Below are positions 47,401 to 56,313 of a DNA stretch of 64,000 nucleotides, piece by piece. Origin of the DNA: SSSZ01 sp036732025 (GTDB lineage Bacteria; Pseudomonadota; Gammaproteobacteria; Burkholderiales; Rhodocyclaceae); contig DAINDE010000006.1 of the NCBI GenBank assembly GCA_036732025.1, positions 1 through 64,000 on the forward strand. Reading direction: 5' to 3'. Position numbers and translations under genes: made by a program. The notes below the pieces were generated by a model. The model made no database searches. It was not told where the DNA came from and worked only from the letters and a program-made list of their open reading frames with translations. Numbering within the stretch: the first letter of the stretch is position 1; each line of letters starts with the position of its first letter.

Positions 47401-49180
47401 CAGCCAGGCGAAGAGTTCCTTCCTCGCCAACATGAGCCACGAGATCCGTACCCCGATGAACGCCATCATCGGCCTCACCCACCTCCTGCGGCGGGAAGTG
47501 ACCAGCCCCAAGCAGCAGGAACAGTTGCGCAAGGTCAATGAGGCGGCCCAGCATCTCCTCGCCATCATCAACGACATCCTCGACATCTCCAAGATCGAAT
47601 CCGGCAAGCTCGTCCTCGAGCAGCGCGATTTCCAGGTGGCGGGCCTGTTCGACCATATCGCCTCCCTGCTGGCGGAACGCTTGGCGGAGAAGGGCCTGCG
47701 CCTGCTGCGCGATATCGATCCCGCAGTCGATGGATTCCTGCAGGGCGACCCCTTGCGCATCGGCCAGATTCTCATCAATTTCGCCACCAATGCCGTGAAA
47801 TTCACCGAGCGCGGCAGCGTGACCCTGCGGGCCCGATGCATGCAGGCCGAGAAGGACGCCGTCACCCTCCGCGTGGAGGTCGTCGATACCGGCATCGGCA
47901 TCGCCGCCGACGCCCAGGAACGGCTGTTCAACGACTTCGAGCAAGCCGACAGCTCCACCACCCGCCGCTACGGCGGCACCGGTCTCGGCCTCGCCATCTG
48001 CAAGCGGCTGGCCGATCTCATGGGCGGCACAGTCGGCGTCCTCAGCCTCCCAGGCGTCGGCAGCACCTTTTGGCTGGAAGTCCGGCTCAAGCGCGGCATG
48101 ACGGCCCAGCCGACCCAGGAGCAGCCCGAGGCCAGGTCAGCCGAAGACCTGGAACGCACCCTGGCTTCGCGCCACCGCGGCGCCAGCGTCCTGGTTGCGG
48201 AGGACAACCCCATCAATCGCGATGTGGTGCTCGACCTGCTCGGTAGCGCCGGCCTCGCCGCCGACACCGCCGAGAACGGCGCCGTGGCCGTGGACAAGGC
48301 GACAGCCAATGCCTACGACCTCATCCTCATGGACGTCCAGATGCCGGTGCTCGACGGCGTCGAGGCGGCCCGCCGCATCCGCGCCTTGCCGGGCCGGGGC
48401 GAGACGCCCATCCTGGCGATCACCGCCAACGCCTTCGACGAGGATCGGCAGCGCTGCGTCGACGCCGGCATGAACGACCACGTTCCCAAGCCGCTCGAGC
48501 CGGCGGCCCTGTACCAGGCCCTGCTGCGCTGGCTGCCGCCCGTCCGCCCGCTAGCGCCTGCCGCGCCGGCGCCGGTAACGGCAATGGCGGACGCCGCCGC
48601 CATGGATCGCCTGCTGCACATCGACGGGCTGGCCGCCGACGAGGGGCTGCACCGCCTGCGGGGCAAGGTTGCCAGCTACCTGCGGCTGCTGCGCATGTTC
48701 GCCGACGAACACGGCGGCGACCTGGAGCGCCTGAATGCCATGTTGGCCGCCGGCCAGGGCGACGACGCACGCCGTGTCGCCCATTCCCTCAAGGGGGCAG
48801 CCGGCATGCTGGGCGCCGTGGCCGTCCAGGCCGCCGCCGCAGAGGTGGAAGGCAACCTCCGGGACGGGGCGCCCGGGCCCTTGATGGACACCTCCATGGA
48901 GCGGCTGGCGACCGCCCTCGGCGACCTGGTCGCCGCCTTGCGGCAGGCGCTGGCCGCCCCTGCCGAAGCCATCGACCGGAAAGCCGCCAACGATGCCGTC
49001 GCCCAACTCCACCGCTTGCTGGCCGAAGGCGACATCCAGGCCGGCGATCTCTTCCGCGACCACGGTGCCACCTTCCGCGAATTGCTGGGCTCCACCTACC
49101 CCCAGGTGGAGCGCCACATCGCCGCCTACGACTTCGAAACGGCCCTGCAACTCCTGCGGCAGCATACCGGTCGAGCCTAA
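44477..49180 (+). CDS. Hybrid histidine kinase with CBS, PAS, GAF, REC and HPt domains
   Basis: This is a 1567-residue, apparently soluble phosphorelay protein. Domains in order are: four CBS motifs (about 1-260; repeated LTERDM and VSETDF blocks), four PAS domains (about 280-760), a coiled coil, a GAF domain (about 810-955), HisKA with SHEIRTPMN (His988), HATPase with NFATNAVKF and TGLGLAI, REC (Asp1286 in LMDVQMP) and HPt (VAHSLKGAAGML, His1436). All phosphotransfer residues are present. CBS pairs typically bind adenosine nucleotides or SAM, so energy charge may be an input; that is inference. No membrane helix is seen. The start at 44477 is chosen over 44426 because the latter lies within the preceding gene. 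The REC-HD-GYP gene upstream (four-base gap) is the likely output. Confidence 0.92.
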   Translation: MAFRPLTDLTLGDIMSVAVKSVGIDCTLHDAARFMADAHVSSLVVQCRQRPAGILTERDMLDLLRRHVPGGQPVRDYMSAPVLSAHTGLDFRSAYNLLHRNRVRHLVAVDDLGETAGIVSETDFRMHLGLEVLHHTSDLMALMDRDMPLLAPEAPLEAALQTMAQNACDYVLVCRNRRPLGILTERDMPRLLAAGVDAATVAVAEVMSSPVHCLDIGATVGDALATMNVGGFRHVVVQGGDGVVAGVLGQHQILERLGVAVIEEAWAQRTLLDNVREDFDQRLGMVLESTGIAVWEYDFLADRYAWSSTLGTLLGCLAEELPKTARDFQSLLHPADHDAAIEATRRAFRRNDVVEGEWRLRRAGGGWLWVRFRSRVTIRAEDGRPLQSVGTMTDISDRKEIEGRLRDREEIFRVVFNQARDGIVLMDAASLAFVEFNDAACAGLGYSREEFARLGWPDVALVTSDDGLLAQLDRIVIERGQDFEEMQRRKDGSLRPTRVSCRMVAIRGQAFLAMIWADLGVQKAVENALRESENRFRALFDNIESIAVQGYDEERRVVLWNAASTRLYGYSQEEALGRRLEDLIIPAAMRDEVIALHRDWLDHGIPIPAGELTLCRKDGSPVQVFSSHVLQASPGGVREMFCVDVDLQPLHEVQFQYRTLADSGSALIWTTGVDGRCNYVNRPWLEFTGRSLEQELGDDWLEGLHPDDRAAWHETYGEAVAGRQPFHLACRLRRHDGEYRWMMNEGRPRYDSRGGFLGYIGHCLDITEGKLRDLELEKYRLHLEELVRMRTAELEAANRRLLVSDRRLQALLGISRRADGMEEEEVFRAGLHEAARLSGSSSAFLQILDGSGVPSVSYFGGDSPCDRNLGAGCLECPWLRAQVAAVAHKRRPAALCARELPAAEDCPHAARNLLAVPILEGEQVLAVLGVSGREAPYDVAEGRELQLIGNDLWGIVIRRRAGAALEGARDAAEKASQAKSSFLANMSHEIRTPMNAIIGLTHLLRREVTSPKQQEQLRKVNEAAQHLLAIINDILDISKIESGKLVLEQRDFQVAGLFDHIASLLAERLAEKGLRLLRDIDPAVDGFLQGDPLRIGQILINFATNAVKFTERGSVTLRARCMQAEKDAVTLRVEVVDTGIGIAADAQERLFNDFEQADSSTTRRYGGTGLGLAICKRLADLMGGTVGVLSLPGVGSTFWLEVRLKRGMTAQPTQEQPEARSAEDLERTLASRHRGASVLVAEDNPINRDVVLDLLGSAGLAADTAENGAVAVDKATANAYDLILMDVQMPVLDGVEAARRIRALPGRGETPILAITANAFDEDRQRCVDAGMNDHVPKPLEPAALYQALLRWLPPVRPLAPAAPAPVTAMADAAAMDRLLHIDGLAADEGLHRLRGKVASYLRLLRMFADEHGGDLERLNAMLAAGQGDDARRVAHSLKGAAGMLGAVAVQAAAAEVEGNLRDGAPGPLMDTSMERLATALGDLVAALRQALAAPAEAIDRKAANDAVAQLHRLLAEGDIQAGDLFRDHGATFRELLGSTYPQVERHIAAYDFETALQLLRQHTGRA

Positions 49181-49254
49181 TCCTGGGCGACACAACGGCT
49201 GCCGCCATTCCATGGTATAAACGTCGCCCATAACGAAACCAGAGACAAAACGAC

Positions 49255-50520
49255 GTGCCGTTCGGCTTTTACATCATCATGGCAGCGCAGTTTTTTTCCG
49301 CGCTCGCGGACAATGCGCTGCTCATCGCCGCCATCGCCGCCCTGCGGGACATGCAGGCCCCAGCCGAATACGAACCGCTCCTCAAGACCTTCTTCACCGT
49401 CTCCTACGTCATCCTCGCCGCCTTTGTCGGCGCCTTCGCCGACTCGATGCCCAAGTGGCGGGTGATGTTCATCAGCAACACCATCAAGATCGTCGGCTGC
49501 GGCATGATGTTCTTCTCCGTCCATCCCCTGGTCGCCTATGCCGTGGTGGGCCTGGGTGCCGCCGCCTATTCGCCGGCCAAGTACGGCATCCTCACCGAGT
49601 ACCTGCCCCACCGGCTGCTGGTGGTGGCCAACGGCTGGATCGAAGGGCTCACCGTCGGCGCCATCATCCTCGGCGTCGTCGTCGGCGGCATGCTGATCAA
49701 GCCGGACATCGCCCAGCACCTCCTGGCCTTCGACTTCCCGGTCGTCGACACCGGCATCGATACCGTCGGCGAGATGACACTCTGCGTCGTCGGCGCCCTT
49801 TACGTGCTGGCAGCCGTCTTCAACCTCTACATCCCCGAAACCGACGTCGACCACAAGCCCCTCAAGAAGAACCCCTGGTACCTGATCCACGAATTCAACC
49901 ATTGCCTGACGCTGCTTTGGCGCGACCGCCTCGGCCAGGTTTCCCTGGCGGTCACCACCCTCTTCTGGGGTGCCGGCGCCACCCTCCAGTTCATCGTCAT
50001 CAAGTGGGCGGAAGCCTCACTGCAGCTCGACCTTTCCAAGTCGTCGATGCTTCAGGGCGTGACCGCCGTCGGCGTCGCCCTCGGCGCCGTGGTCGCCGCC
50101 CGCTTCATCACGCTGCGCCGCTCGGTACGGGTCATCCCCCTGGGCATCGCCATGGGCATCATCGTCCTGGTAATGAATTTCGTCCACGCCGTCTGGCTGG
50201 CCATTCCCCTGCTCATTCTCATCGGCGGCCTGTCCGGCTTCTTCGTCGTGCCGATGAACGCCCTGCTCCAGCACCGGGGCCACATCCTCATGGGGGCCGG
50301 CCATTCCATCGCCGTGCAGAACTTCAACGAGAACCTCTCCATCCTCATCATGACCGGGCTCTATTACCTGATGATCCGGATGGACTTCTCCATCTACGGG
50401 GTGCTGACCCTCTTCGGGCTTTTCGTCTCAGCCACCATGTACCTGGTCAAGCGCCGCCACGAGGCGAACCAGCGGGAATACGACGATGTCGTCCACCTGG
50501 ACGATACCCGCTCCCACTGA
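49255..50520 (+). CDS. lplT: Lysophospholipid transporter LplT
   Basis: This 421-residue MFS-type inner-membrane flippase imports lysophospholipids. Family-like features include MAAQFFSALADNALLIAAIAAL, LGAAAYSPAKYGILTEYLP with the conserved PAKYGIL, WIEGLTVGAIILG and the C-terminal helical core. In enterobacteria LplT pairs with the acyltransferase Aas; here no aas gene is adjacent, as is common in other proteobacteria. The start is GTG at 49255 because no ATG fits the family N-terminus (MPFGFYIIM). TATAAA at 49216-49221 is a possible -10 but without a clear -35. Confidence 0.93.
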   Translation: MPFGFYIIMAAQFFSALADNALLIAAIAALRDMQAPAEYEPLLKTFFTVSYVILAAFVGAFADSMPKWRVMFISNTIKIVGCGMMFFSVHPLVAYAVVGLGAAAYSPAKYGILTEYLPHRLLVVANGWIEGLTVGAIILGVVVGGMLIKPDIAQHLLAFDFPVVDTGIDTVGEMTLCVVGALYVLAAVFNLYIPETDVDHKPLKKNPWYLIHEFNHCLTLLWRDRLGQVSLAVTTLFWGAGATLQFIVIKWAEASLQLDLSKSSMLQGVTAVGVALGAVVAARFITLRRSVRVIPLGIAMGIIVLVMNFVHAVWLAIPLLILIGGLSGFFVVPMNALLQHRGHILMGAGHSIAVQNFNENLSILIMTGLYYLMIRMDFSIYGVLTLFGLFVSATMYLVKRRHEANQREYDDVVHLDDTRSH

Positions 50521-50553
50521 CGCGCTCGCTCCGGCGGTGGTTTCCCCGCCGGA

Positions 50554-51300
50554 TCAGCCCAGCGGCAATTCGCGGCCCCTGGCCTGCGCCTTGCGCAGCA
50601 GGCGGCGGGCGAACAGCAGGTCCTCCCAGGCCTTGGCCTTTTCCGGCAGGTTGCGCAACAGATAGGCCGGATGATAGGTCACTGCCACGGGGATGCCCCG
50701 GTAGTCGTAGGCCTTGCCCCGCAGGGCGGCCAGTGCCTTGTCGGAGCCCAGCACGGTGTGGACCGCCGCCTTCCCCAGCAGGACGATCACCTTCGGTTCC
50801 AGCAGCGCGATCTGGCGCTCCAGGAAGGGCCTGCAGGCCGCCATTTCCTCGGCTTCGGGAGTCCGGTTGCCGGGGGGGCGGCACTTCACCGCGTTGGCGA
50901 TATAGACCTTGTCGCCGCGCCTGACGCCGAGCGCCGCCAGCATGGCGTCGAGCAGCTTGCCGGCCTGGCCGACGAAAGGCTCGCCCTGGGCGTCCTCGTC
51001 CGCCCCCGGGCCTTCGCCGATGAACAGCCAGTCGGGATGGAGGTCGCCGACGCCCAGCACCGCCTGGCGCCGCTGCTCGCACAGCGGGCAGGCCCGGCAG
51101 GCCGTCACGCCTTCCTGCAGCCCCGGCCAGTCGAGGGCGGCGATGCGGTCAGACCCGCCGCCGGAGGCCGGCACTACCGGCCTTGCCGGTGGCACCGACG
51201 GAGCAGCCTCCGCCGCCGGCGCCTCGCCCTCGCCGGCAGGTACGCGCAGGCGCCACAGGGGCGTGATGCCCATCTCGGCGAGAATCTGTTCCCGGGTCAT
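50554..51300 (-). CDS. Family 4-type (Fe-S) uracil-DNA glycosylase
   Basis: The 248-residue protein removes uracil from DNA. It has the family motif IGEGPGADEDAQGEPFVGQAGKLLDAML, the ANAVKCRPPGNR segment, and VTYHPAYLLR near the C-terminus. Cysteines in CRACPLC and in KCRPPG/AACRPF (spaced about 15 residues) fit the 4Fe-4S cluster of family 4 enzymes. An N-terminal extension of about 50 residues is Pro/Ala-rich and resembles extensions in proteobacterial members. The start overlaps the rimI stop (ATGA); ATG at 51306, two codons earlier, is an alternative. It is the last gene of the tsaB-rimI-udg operon. Confidence 0.9.
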   Translation of the reverse strand: MTREQILAEMGITPLWRLRVPAGEGEAPAAEAAPSVPPARPVVPASGGGSDRIAALDWPGLQEGVTACRACPLCEQRRQAVLGVGDLHPDWLFIGEGPGADEDAQGEPFVGQAGKLLDAMLAALGVRRGDKVYIANAVKCRPPGNRTPEAEEMAACRPFLERQIALLEPKVIVLLGKAAVHTVLGSDKALAALRGKAYDYRGIPVAVTYHPAYLLRNLPEKAKAWEDLLFARRLLRKAQARGRELPLG

Positions 51301-51770
51301 TCGCATAGCTGGCGCTCGAAGATGAGGGCGTCCTCGCGCCCTGCCAAGGCCGGATAATACCCCTTGCGCACGGCGATCTGCTGGAAGCCGAAGTGACGGT
51401 ACAGATCCGCCGCCGGGCCGTTGGACGCCCGCACTTCGAGGAGCAGGCGGACAGCGCCGTATCCCCTGGCGACGTCCATGAGGTGCCGCAGCAGCCGGGC
51501 GCCGTAGCCTCGCCCCTGGTAGCGCTTGCAGACGGCGATATTGAGGAGGTGCGCCTCGTCCATCACCCGCATGGTCACCGAAAAGCCCACCAGGTCGCCG
51601 CCGATGCGGCACACCCAGGCGCTGTAGCCGGAAACGAGCGAGTCGGCAAAATTGCCGCGGGACCACGGAAAGGACTGGACGCTCGCCTCCAGGGCAGCCA
51701 CCGCGTCGAGATCGCCCTCGTTCATGGGGAAAAATTCCGCCTGGGGCTGCCTTGCCGCCGCCAGGGTCAT
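51297..51770 (-). CDS. rimI: Ribosomal protein S18-alanine N-acetyltransferase RimI
   Basis: This 157-residue GNAT acetyltransferase has the acetyl-CoA-binding motif VCKRYQGRGYGARLLRHLM (QGRGYG) and the C-terminal LEVRASNGPAADLYRHFGFQQIAVRKGYY, including NGPAADLYRHFGF, typical of RimI. It acetylates the N-terminal Ala of S18. It lies between tsaB and the uracil-DNA glycosylase gene, the usual order in many proteobacteria, and overlaps each by four bases (ATGA). The N-terminal AARQPQAE-type residues are a slight extension. Confidence 0.93.
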   Translation of the reverse strand: MTLAAARQPQAEFFPMNEGDLDAVAALEASVQSFPWSRGNFADSLVSGYSAWVCRIGGDLVGFSVTMRVMDEAHLLNIAVCKRYQGRGYGARLLRHLMDVARGYGAVRLLLEVRASNGPAADLYRHFGFQQIAVRKGYYPALAGREDALIFERQLCE

Positions 51771-52456
51771 GCCCGGCCCCCTCCCGCCAGCCGCTCGGCC
51801 ACCGTGCGCGCGACCTTGTCGCGGACGTAGAGAGGCGCCGCCAGGGCGGGATCGACACCCCCGCCTTCGCTCCAGGCCAAGGCCGCCAGCTCGGCGACCC
51901 GGGCCGCCGAGGGAAAAACCTGAGGATAGGGCGCAAGGCCCAGGGTGGCGACCCGTTCGGCCAGGAGCGGGTAGGCCGCCAGGGCGTTGCCGGCGGCCAC
52001 CCAGCCGCCGCCTTCCGGCAAGGCCACGGCGGCGGGAGGCGCCACCACGATGTCGCCGGCTCGCCGCCAGCGCTCCCCTGCCCGCTCGTAGCAGGCGGCG
52101 TAAACCTCGTTCATGCGCGCGTCGAGCAGGGTGACGACACGCTCTTCCGGGCAATCCGCCGCCATCGCCTCGAGGGTGCATACCGGCACCACCTGCCGGC
52201 CGATGCCGACGGCGAGGCCCTGGGCAACCCCGCAGGCCACCCGCAGGCCGGTGAACGCCCCCGGCCCGGCGCCGAAGGCGACGGCGTCTACGGCGGCCAG
52301 GGAGGTGCCGTTTTCCGCCAGAATGGTCTGCACCAGCGGCAGCAGGGTCTCGGAATGGGGCTGGCCGGCCGGACACAGGCGTTCCGTCGTGGCGCCATCG
52401 CGCCAGAGGGCGCAGGAACCGCGGTCTGTCGATGTTTCGAGGGCGAGTATCAGCAT
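51767..52456 (-). CDS. tsaB: tRNA threonylcarbamoyladenosine biosynthesis protein TsaB
   Basis: This 229-residue protein of the ASKHA fold is a structural partner of TsaD in t6A synthesis. It begins MLILALETSTDRGSCAL and has HSETLLPLV (the HSE motif) and GPGAFTGLRVACGVAQGLA, all typical of TsaB. The start at 52456 gives the family N-terminus; in-frame codons upstream (to 52495) do not resemble it. TAGAAT on the minus strand (52469-52464) lies only 7 bases before the ATG, so if it is a -10 the transcript would be almost leaderless, but no -35 supports it. RimI follows with an ATGA overlap. Confidence 0.94.
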   Translation of the reverse strand: MLILALETSTDRGSCALWRDGATTERLCPAGQPHSETLLPLVQTILAENGTSLAAVDAVAFGAGPGAFTGLRVACGVAQGLAVGIGRQVVPVCTLEAMAADCPEERVVTLLDARMNEVYAACYERAGERWRRAGDIVVAPPAAVALPEGGGWVAAGNALAAYPLLAERVATLGLAPYPQVFPSAARVAELAALAWSEGGGVDPALAAPLYVRDKVARTVAERLAGGGRA

Positions 52457-52552
52457 GGGGCGCATTCTACCGGAGCGCCCCGGCCAGGAGCCCATTTCGG
52501 TGGGTGTTCCGCCCCCGGAGCACCGCCCTCGCGAGCTGAATGAGAACAGGCC

Positions 52553-52912
52553 CTAGCGGCGACCGCCCCCGAAATCGCGGCCGCGGCCACCGCGCTGCTC
52601 GCGCATTTCCTCCCGCAGGCGGTAGCGGTCGTCGGAAGGCATCTGCTGCCAGCGGTCCCGCTGGCGCTCGCGGTATTCCTGGCGCCATTCGTCGGAACGC
52701 GGCGGTTGCTGCCGCCACTGCTCGCGCATCTGCTGGCGCATCTCCCGGCGCTGATCGGGGCCGAGATACACCAGGGGTTCCAGGCGAGTCGCCGCCTGGA
52801 CCTCGCCCCGGCCGTCGAAGACACCCGGCCGCACCGCGGCGGCGGCGGGCGACGCGCACACGCCGAGGCCGGCCAACATGGCGAGCACGGAAACTAGGGC
52901 CTTCAGATTCAT
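52553..52912 (-). CDS. Small exported Arg/Gln-rich protein
   Basis: The 119-residue protein starts with a clear Sec signal peptide (MNLKALVSVLAMLAGLGVCASPAAAA). The mature part is strongly basic, helical and low in complexity: repeated RREMRQQMREQWRQQ and REERDRWQQMPSDDRYRLREEMREQRGGRGRDFGGG-type segments, with charged and Gln residues spaced like a periplasmic chaperone-like helix hairpin. I do not recognise a named family (it recalls DUF3106-like proteins). It lies in front of and divergent from ompR-envZ, across a 174-base gap with OmpR-like sites, so it may be a member of that regulon. Confidence 0.7.
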   Translation of the reverse strand: MNLKALVSVLAMLAGLGVCASPAAAAVRPGVFDGRGEVQAATRLEPLVYLGPDQRREMRQQMREQWRQQPPRSDEWRQEYRERQRDRWQQMPSDDRYRLREEMREQRGGRGRDFGGGRR

Positions 52913-52994
52913 GGCGTACTCCTGGCGGACAGCGCAATTCACGATGAGAATTCTCCGGGTGTCTTGTAAGCCCGGTATTGCCGGCCCGCCGACC

Positions 52995-53048
52995 TTTGTA
53001 ACAGATTGTTTCGGCGGCCTCGCCGGCAAAAGCTTGTTACCATTGGCA
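52995..53048 (+). promoter_or_regulatory. Putative OmpR/RstA-like binding sites and promoter before ompR
   Basis: TTTGTAACAGATTGTTT (52995-53011) resembles an OmpR or RstA half-site arrangement (GTAACA plus TTGTTT), and a GTTAC element (53036-53040) abuts TTGGCA (53043-53048), a possible -35. The associated -10 would be near 53067-53074 (GCTATTTT). Transcription would then begin about ten bases before the ompR ATG at 53087. Autoregulation by OmpR is inferred from similarity only. Confidence 0.35.
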
Positions 53049-53086
53049 CGATCGGCCCGCCACCGCGCTATTTTATCCTTGCTGCC

Positions 53087-53809
<723 letters not shown>

Positions 53810-53827
53810 CCGCCAAGGCCGCCGGCC

Positions 53828-55138
53828 ATGAAGCGCCTCCCCGGCTCCCTGCTGGCGCGCACCTTCCTGCTCATCGCCGCCCTGGTGGTCCTGACCACCG
53901 CGGCCTGGCTGAGCCTTTTCCGCTATGTCGAGGCCGAGCCGCGGGCGCGGGAGACGGCGCAACTGGCGGCCAGCACGGTCAACCTCATCCGCGCCGCGCT
54001 CTTCGCTTCGGCGCCGGAGAAGCGCGGCGACCTCTTCGTCGAGCTGATCACCCGGGAAGGCATCCGCCTCCTGCCCGCCGAAGCCACCGACGTGGTCGAA
54101 CCCCTGCCCGACCAGCGCTACCTGCGCCTCGTCCATGAGGAGATCGACCGTCTGCTGGGGCCCCAGACCCGCCTCTCGCTGCAGGTCAACGAGGTGCCCG
54201 GCTTCTGGGTGAGTTTCCGCCTCGACGACCAGGACGATGACGAATACTGGCTGATCCTGCCCCAGGAGCGCGCCATCCGCACCTTCGCCTGGCATTGGCT
54301 GGCCTGGGGCCTGCTGGCCCTGGCCCTGGCCCTGGCCGTCGCCTGGTTCATCGTTTCCCGCATCAACCGGCCCCTGCGTGCCCTGGGCCGCGCCGCCATC
54401 AGCGTTGGCCGGGGCCAGCGCCCCGACCCCCTGCCGGAAACCGGCGCTGACGAGTTGCGGCGCCTGGCGGCCGCCTTCAACCGCATGGCCGACGACCTGG
54501 CCCGCCATGAGCAGGACCGGGCGGAGGTGCTGGCCGGGATTTCCCACGATTTGCGCACTCCCCTCACCCGGCTGCGCCTGGAAGCGGAGCTGAGCATCGC
54601 CGACGGCGGCGCCCGCGACGCCGTGGTGGCCGACATCGACCAGATGGAGGGCGTCATCGCCCAGTTCATGGACTACGCCCGGGGCGACCGGGGCGAGGCC
54701 GCCGAGACCGTCGATCTGGCTGCCCTGCTGGCGGAAGCCGGGCACCGCCAGCAGGCGCTGGGGCGCCAACTGCAACTGACCCTGCCGCCCCTGCCGCCGG
54801 TACGGGCGCGTCCGCGGGCCCTGGCCCGGGCCGTGACCAACCTGATCGACAACGCCTTCAAGTACGGCGCCGGGCCCGTCGAGTTGCGGGCGGAAGCAAC
54901 GGGCGACAAGATCGTGGTGGAAGTGCTCGACCGGGGCCCTGGCATCCCGGTGGAGGACGCCGAGCGGTTGAAGCGCCCCTTCACCCGCCTCGAAGCCGCC
55001 CGCACCAACGCCGGCGGCACCGGTCTGGGCCTGGCCATCGTCGACCGCATCGCCCGCCTGCACGGCGGCCGCTTCGACCTGCTGCCCCGGGCCGGCGGCG
55101 GCTTGGCGGCCCGCCTGACCCTGCCCGCCGAACCCTGA
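53828..55138 (+). CDS. envZ: Sensor histidine kinase EnvZ
   Basis: This 436-residue inner-membrane kinase has two transmembrane helices (about 10-31 and 156-177) around a periplasmic domain of about 120 residues. A HAMP domain (about 178-230), a HisKA with the H box GISHDLRTPLTRL (His240) and an HATPase domain ending GTGLGLAIVDRIARLHGG follow. The layout and the ompR neighbour identify EnvZ. The periplasmic domain is rich in DDQDDDEY-type acidic residues near 132-140, close to the second helix. The stop lies 2 bases from the convergent HDOD gene. Confidence 0.92.
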   Translation: MKRLPGSLLARTFLLIAALVVLTTAAWLSLFRYVEAEPRARETAQLAASTVNLIRAALFASAPEKRGDLFVELITREGIRLLPAEATDVVEPLPDQRYLRLVHEEIDRLLGPQTRLSLQVNEVPGFWVSFRLDDQDDDEYWLILPQERAIRTFAWHWLAWGLLALALALAVAWFIVSRINRPLRALGRAAISVGRGQRPDPLPETGADELRRLAAAFNRMADDLARHEQDRAEVLAGISHDLRTPLTRLRLEAELSIADGGARDAVVADIDQMEGVIAQFMDYARGDRGEAAETVDLAALLAEAGHRQQALGRQLQLTLPPLPPVRARPRALARAVTNLIDNAFKYGAGPVELRAEATGDKIVVEVLDRGPGIPVEDAERLKRPFTRLEAARTNAGGTGLGLAIVDRIARLHGGRFDLLPRAGGGLAARLTLPAEP

Positions 55139-55140
55139 CG

Positions 55141-55977
55141 TCAGGCCGCCAGGGCCTGGCAGATGCCGTCGAACTCGGCCTCGACCCCGGCCAGCGCCCG
55201 CCGGTAGGCCGCCGGATCGAAGGCCGCCCAGGCGGAATCCGCCACCGGCATCACCATGGCGCCGCAGCCATGGTTGAGGCTGAGGGCGTGGGCGGTGGCA
55301 TCCGCCAGGTGGATCAGGCCGGCCAGGAAACCCGCGGGGGCGTCGTCGGGGCGGTGATGGAAAGCGGCTGCTTCGTACAGCGCCGGAGGAAAACGCCAGG
55401 CCTGGGCGAGGAGTCCGCCCACCTCGCCGTGGTCGATGCCGAGAACCTCGCGTTCCGCTTCCACCACGAAGCGGTCTTCCCGCTGGCGCAGGGCGAGGAC
55501 CGCCTCGTACCGCTCGGGGTAGATGGCCGCCAGCACCAGTTCCCCGATGTCGTGGAGCAGGCCGGCGGTAAAGGCCAGTTCGGCGTTCTGCCGCACCAGG
55601 GGCGCCAGGCGGCGGGCCACCAGGCCGGTGGCGATGCCATGGCGGAGATAGGCGGCAGCATCGAAATCGGGGCAATGATCGAGGCGGAAGGCGCCGCTCA
55701 TGCCCGCCGCCAGCACCATGCTCCGCACCGCCCGGAAGCCGAGCACGACCAGGGCCTCGTTGATGGTGCCCACCCGCGTCTGCAAGCCGTAGAAGGAGGA
55801 ATTGGCCACCCGCAGCACCCGGGCGGCGAGCCCCTGGTCCCGGGCGATCTGGGCGGCGATCTCGCCGATGTCGGCGTCTTCGTTGGCGAAGCTCGCCAGC
55901 ACCGAGGAAACGGCGGACGGCAGCGCCGGTAGCTGCTTGATGCGGGCCAGGACTTCGTCGCCGGAGAGATGGCTCAT
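55141..55977 (-). CDS. HDOD domain signalling protein
   Basis: This 278-residue HDOD protein parallels the one at 29126: LPALPSAVSSVLASFANEDADIGEIAAQIARDQGLAARVLRVANSSFYG, ELAFTAGLLHDIGELVL, and a C-terminal helical section with FHHRPDDAPAGF. No separate output domain is present. Its ATG overlaps the stop of the small PGM-LA-D-type protein gene (ATGA), exactly as the other HDOD gene overlaps its small partner, so the pairing is conserved. It ends the minus-strand series thpR-small protein-HDOD. Confidence 0.9.
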   Translation of the reverse strand: MSHLSGDEVLARIKQLPALPSAVSSVLASFANEDADIGEIAAQIARDQGLAARVLRVANSSFYGLQTRVGTINEALVVLGFRAVRSMVLAAGMSGAFRLDHCPDFDAAAYLRHGIATGLVARRLAPLVRQNAELAFTAGLLHDIGELVLAAIYPERYEAVLALRQREDRFVVEAEREVLGIDHGEVGGLLAQAWRFPPALYEAAAFHHRPDDAPAGFLAGLIHLADATAHALSLNHGCGAMVMPVADSAWAAFDPAAYRRALAGVEAEFDGICQALAA

Positions 55978-56282
55978 GGCTGCCCCTCCAGGCGGTGGGC
56001 CAGGATGACGTCGAACAGGGCGCGGGTGGCGGCGCCTTCGCCGGCCCGGCGGAAGGCGTGCTCAAGTTGGCGGGTAATGTGTTCCCGGCGGGCGGCAACG
56101 GCCGCCGGATCCTCCGCGCTCTCGACCAGGACCGCCACGGCGCCGATTTCGCGCCGTGCCAGCCCGGCGATGGTCGCTTCGGCGAGAACTGCGCCCGCCG
56201 GCAGGAGTACCTGGCCGCCGGCATCGACGACCGCGGCGGCCACCTCCATCCCCGGCTGCAGTTCCGCCACCTTCATTTCCAT
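55974..56282 (-). CDS. Small protein with the HD-GYP/HDOD-associated 'PGM-LA-D' type domain
   Basis: This 102-residue homologue of the protein at 28806 has MKVAELQPGMEVAAAVVDAGGQVLLPAGAVL, then AGLARREIGAVAVLV and a helical end with LEHAFRRAGEGAATRALFDVI. The start is ATG at 56282 (an in-frame ATG at 56276 is an alternative); a GGAG lies about 12 bases upstream. The gene is 31 bases downstream of thpR and overlaps the HDOD gene. The conserved pairing of this domain with HDOD genes in two distant loci is the main clue to its role. No enzyme activity is evident. Confidence 0.72.
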   Translation of the reverse strand: MEMKVAELQPGMEVAAAVVDAGGQVLLPAGAVLAEATIAGLARREIGAVAVLVESAEDPAAVAARREHITRQLEHAFRRAGEGAATRALFDVILAHRLEGQP

Positions 56283-56313
56283 CGGCTGTTTCGCCACTCC
56301 GGCAAACTCCTGA

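Noticed and set aside
52457..52500. Leaderless promoter for tsaB (TAGAAT)
   Set aside because: A -10-like element is present, but no -35 sequence supports it, so I do not call it a promoter.
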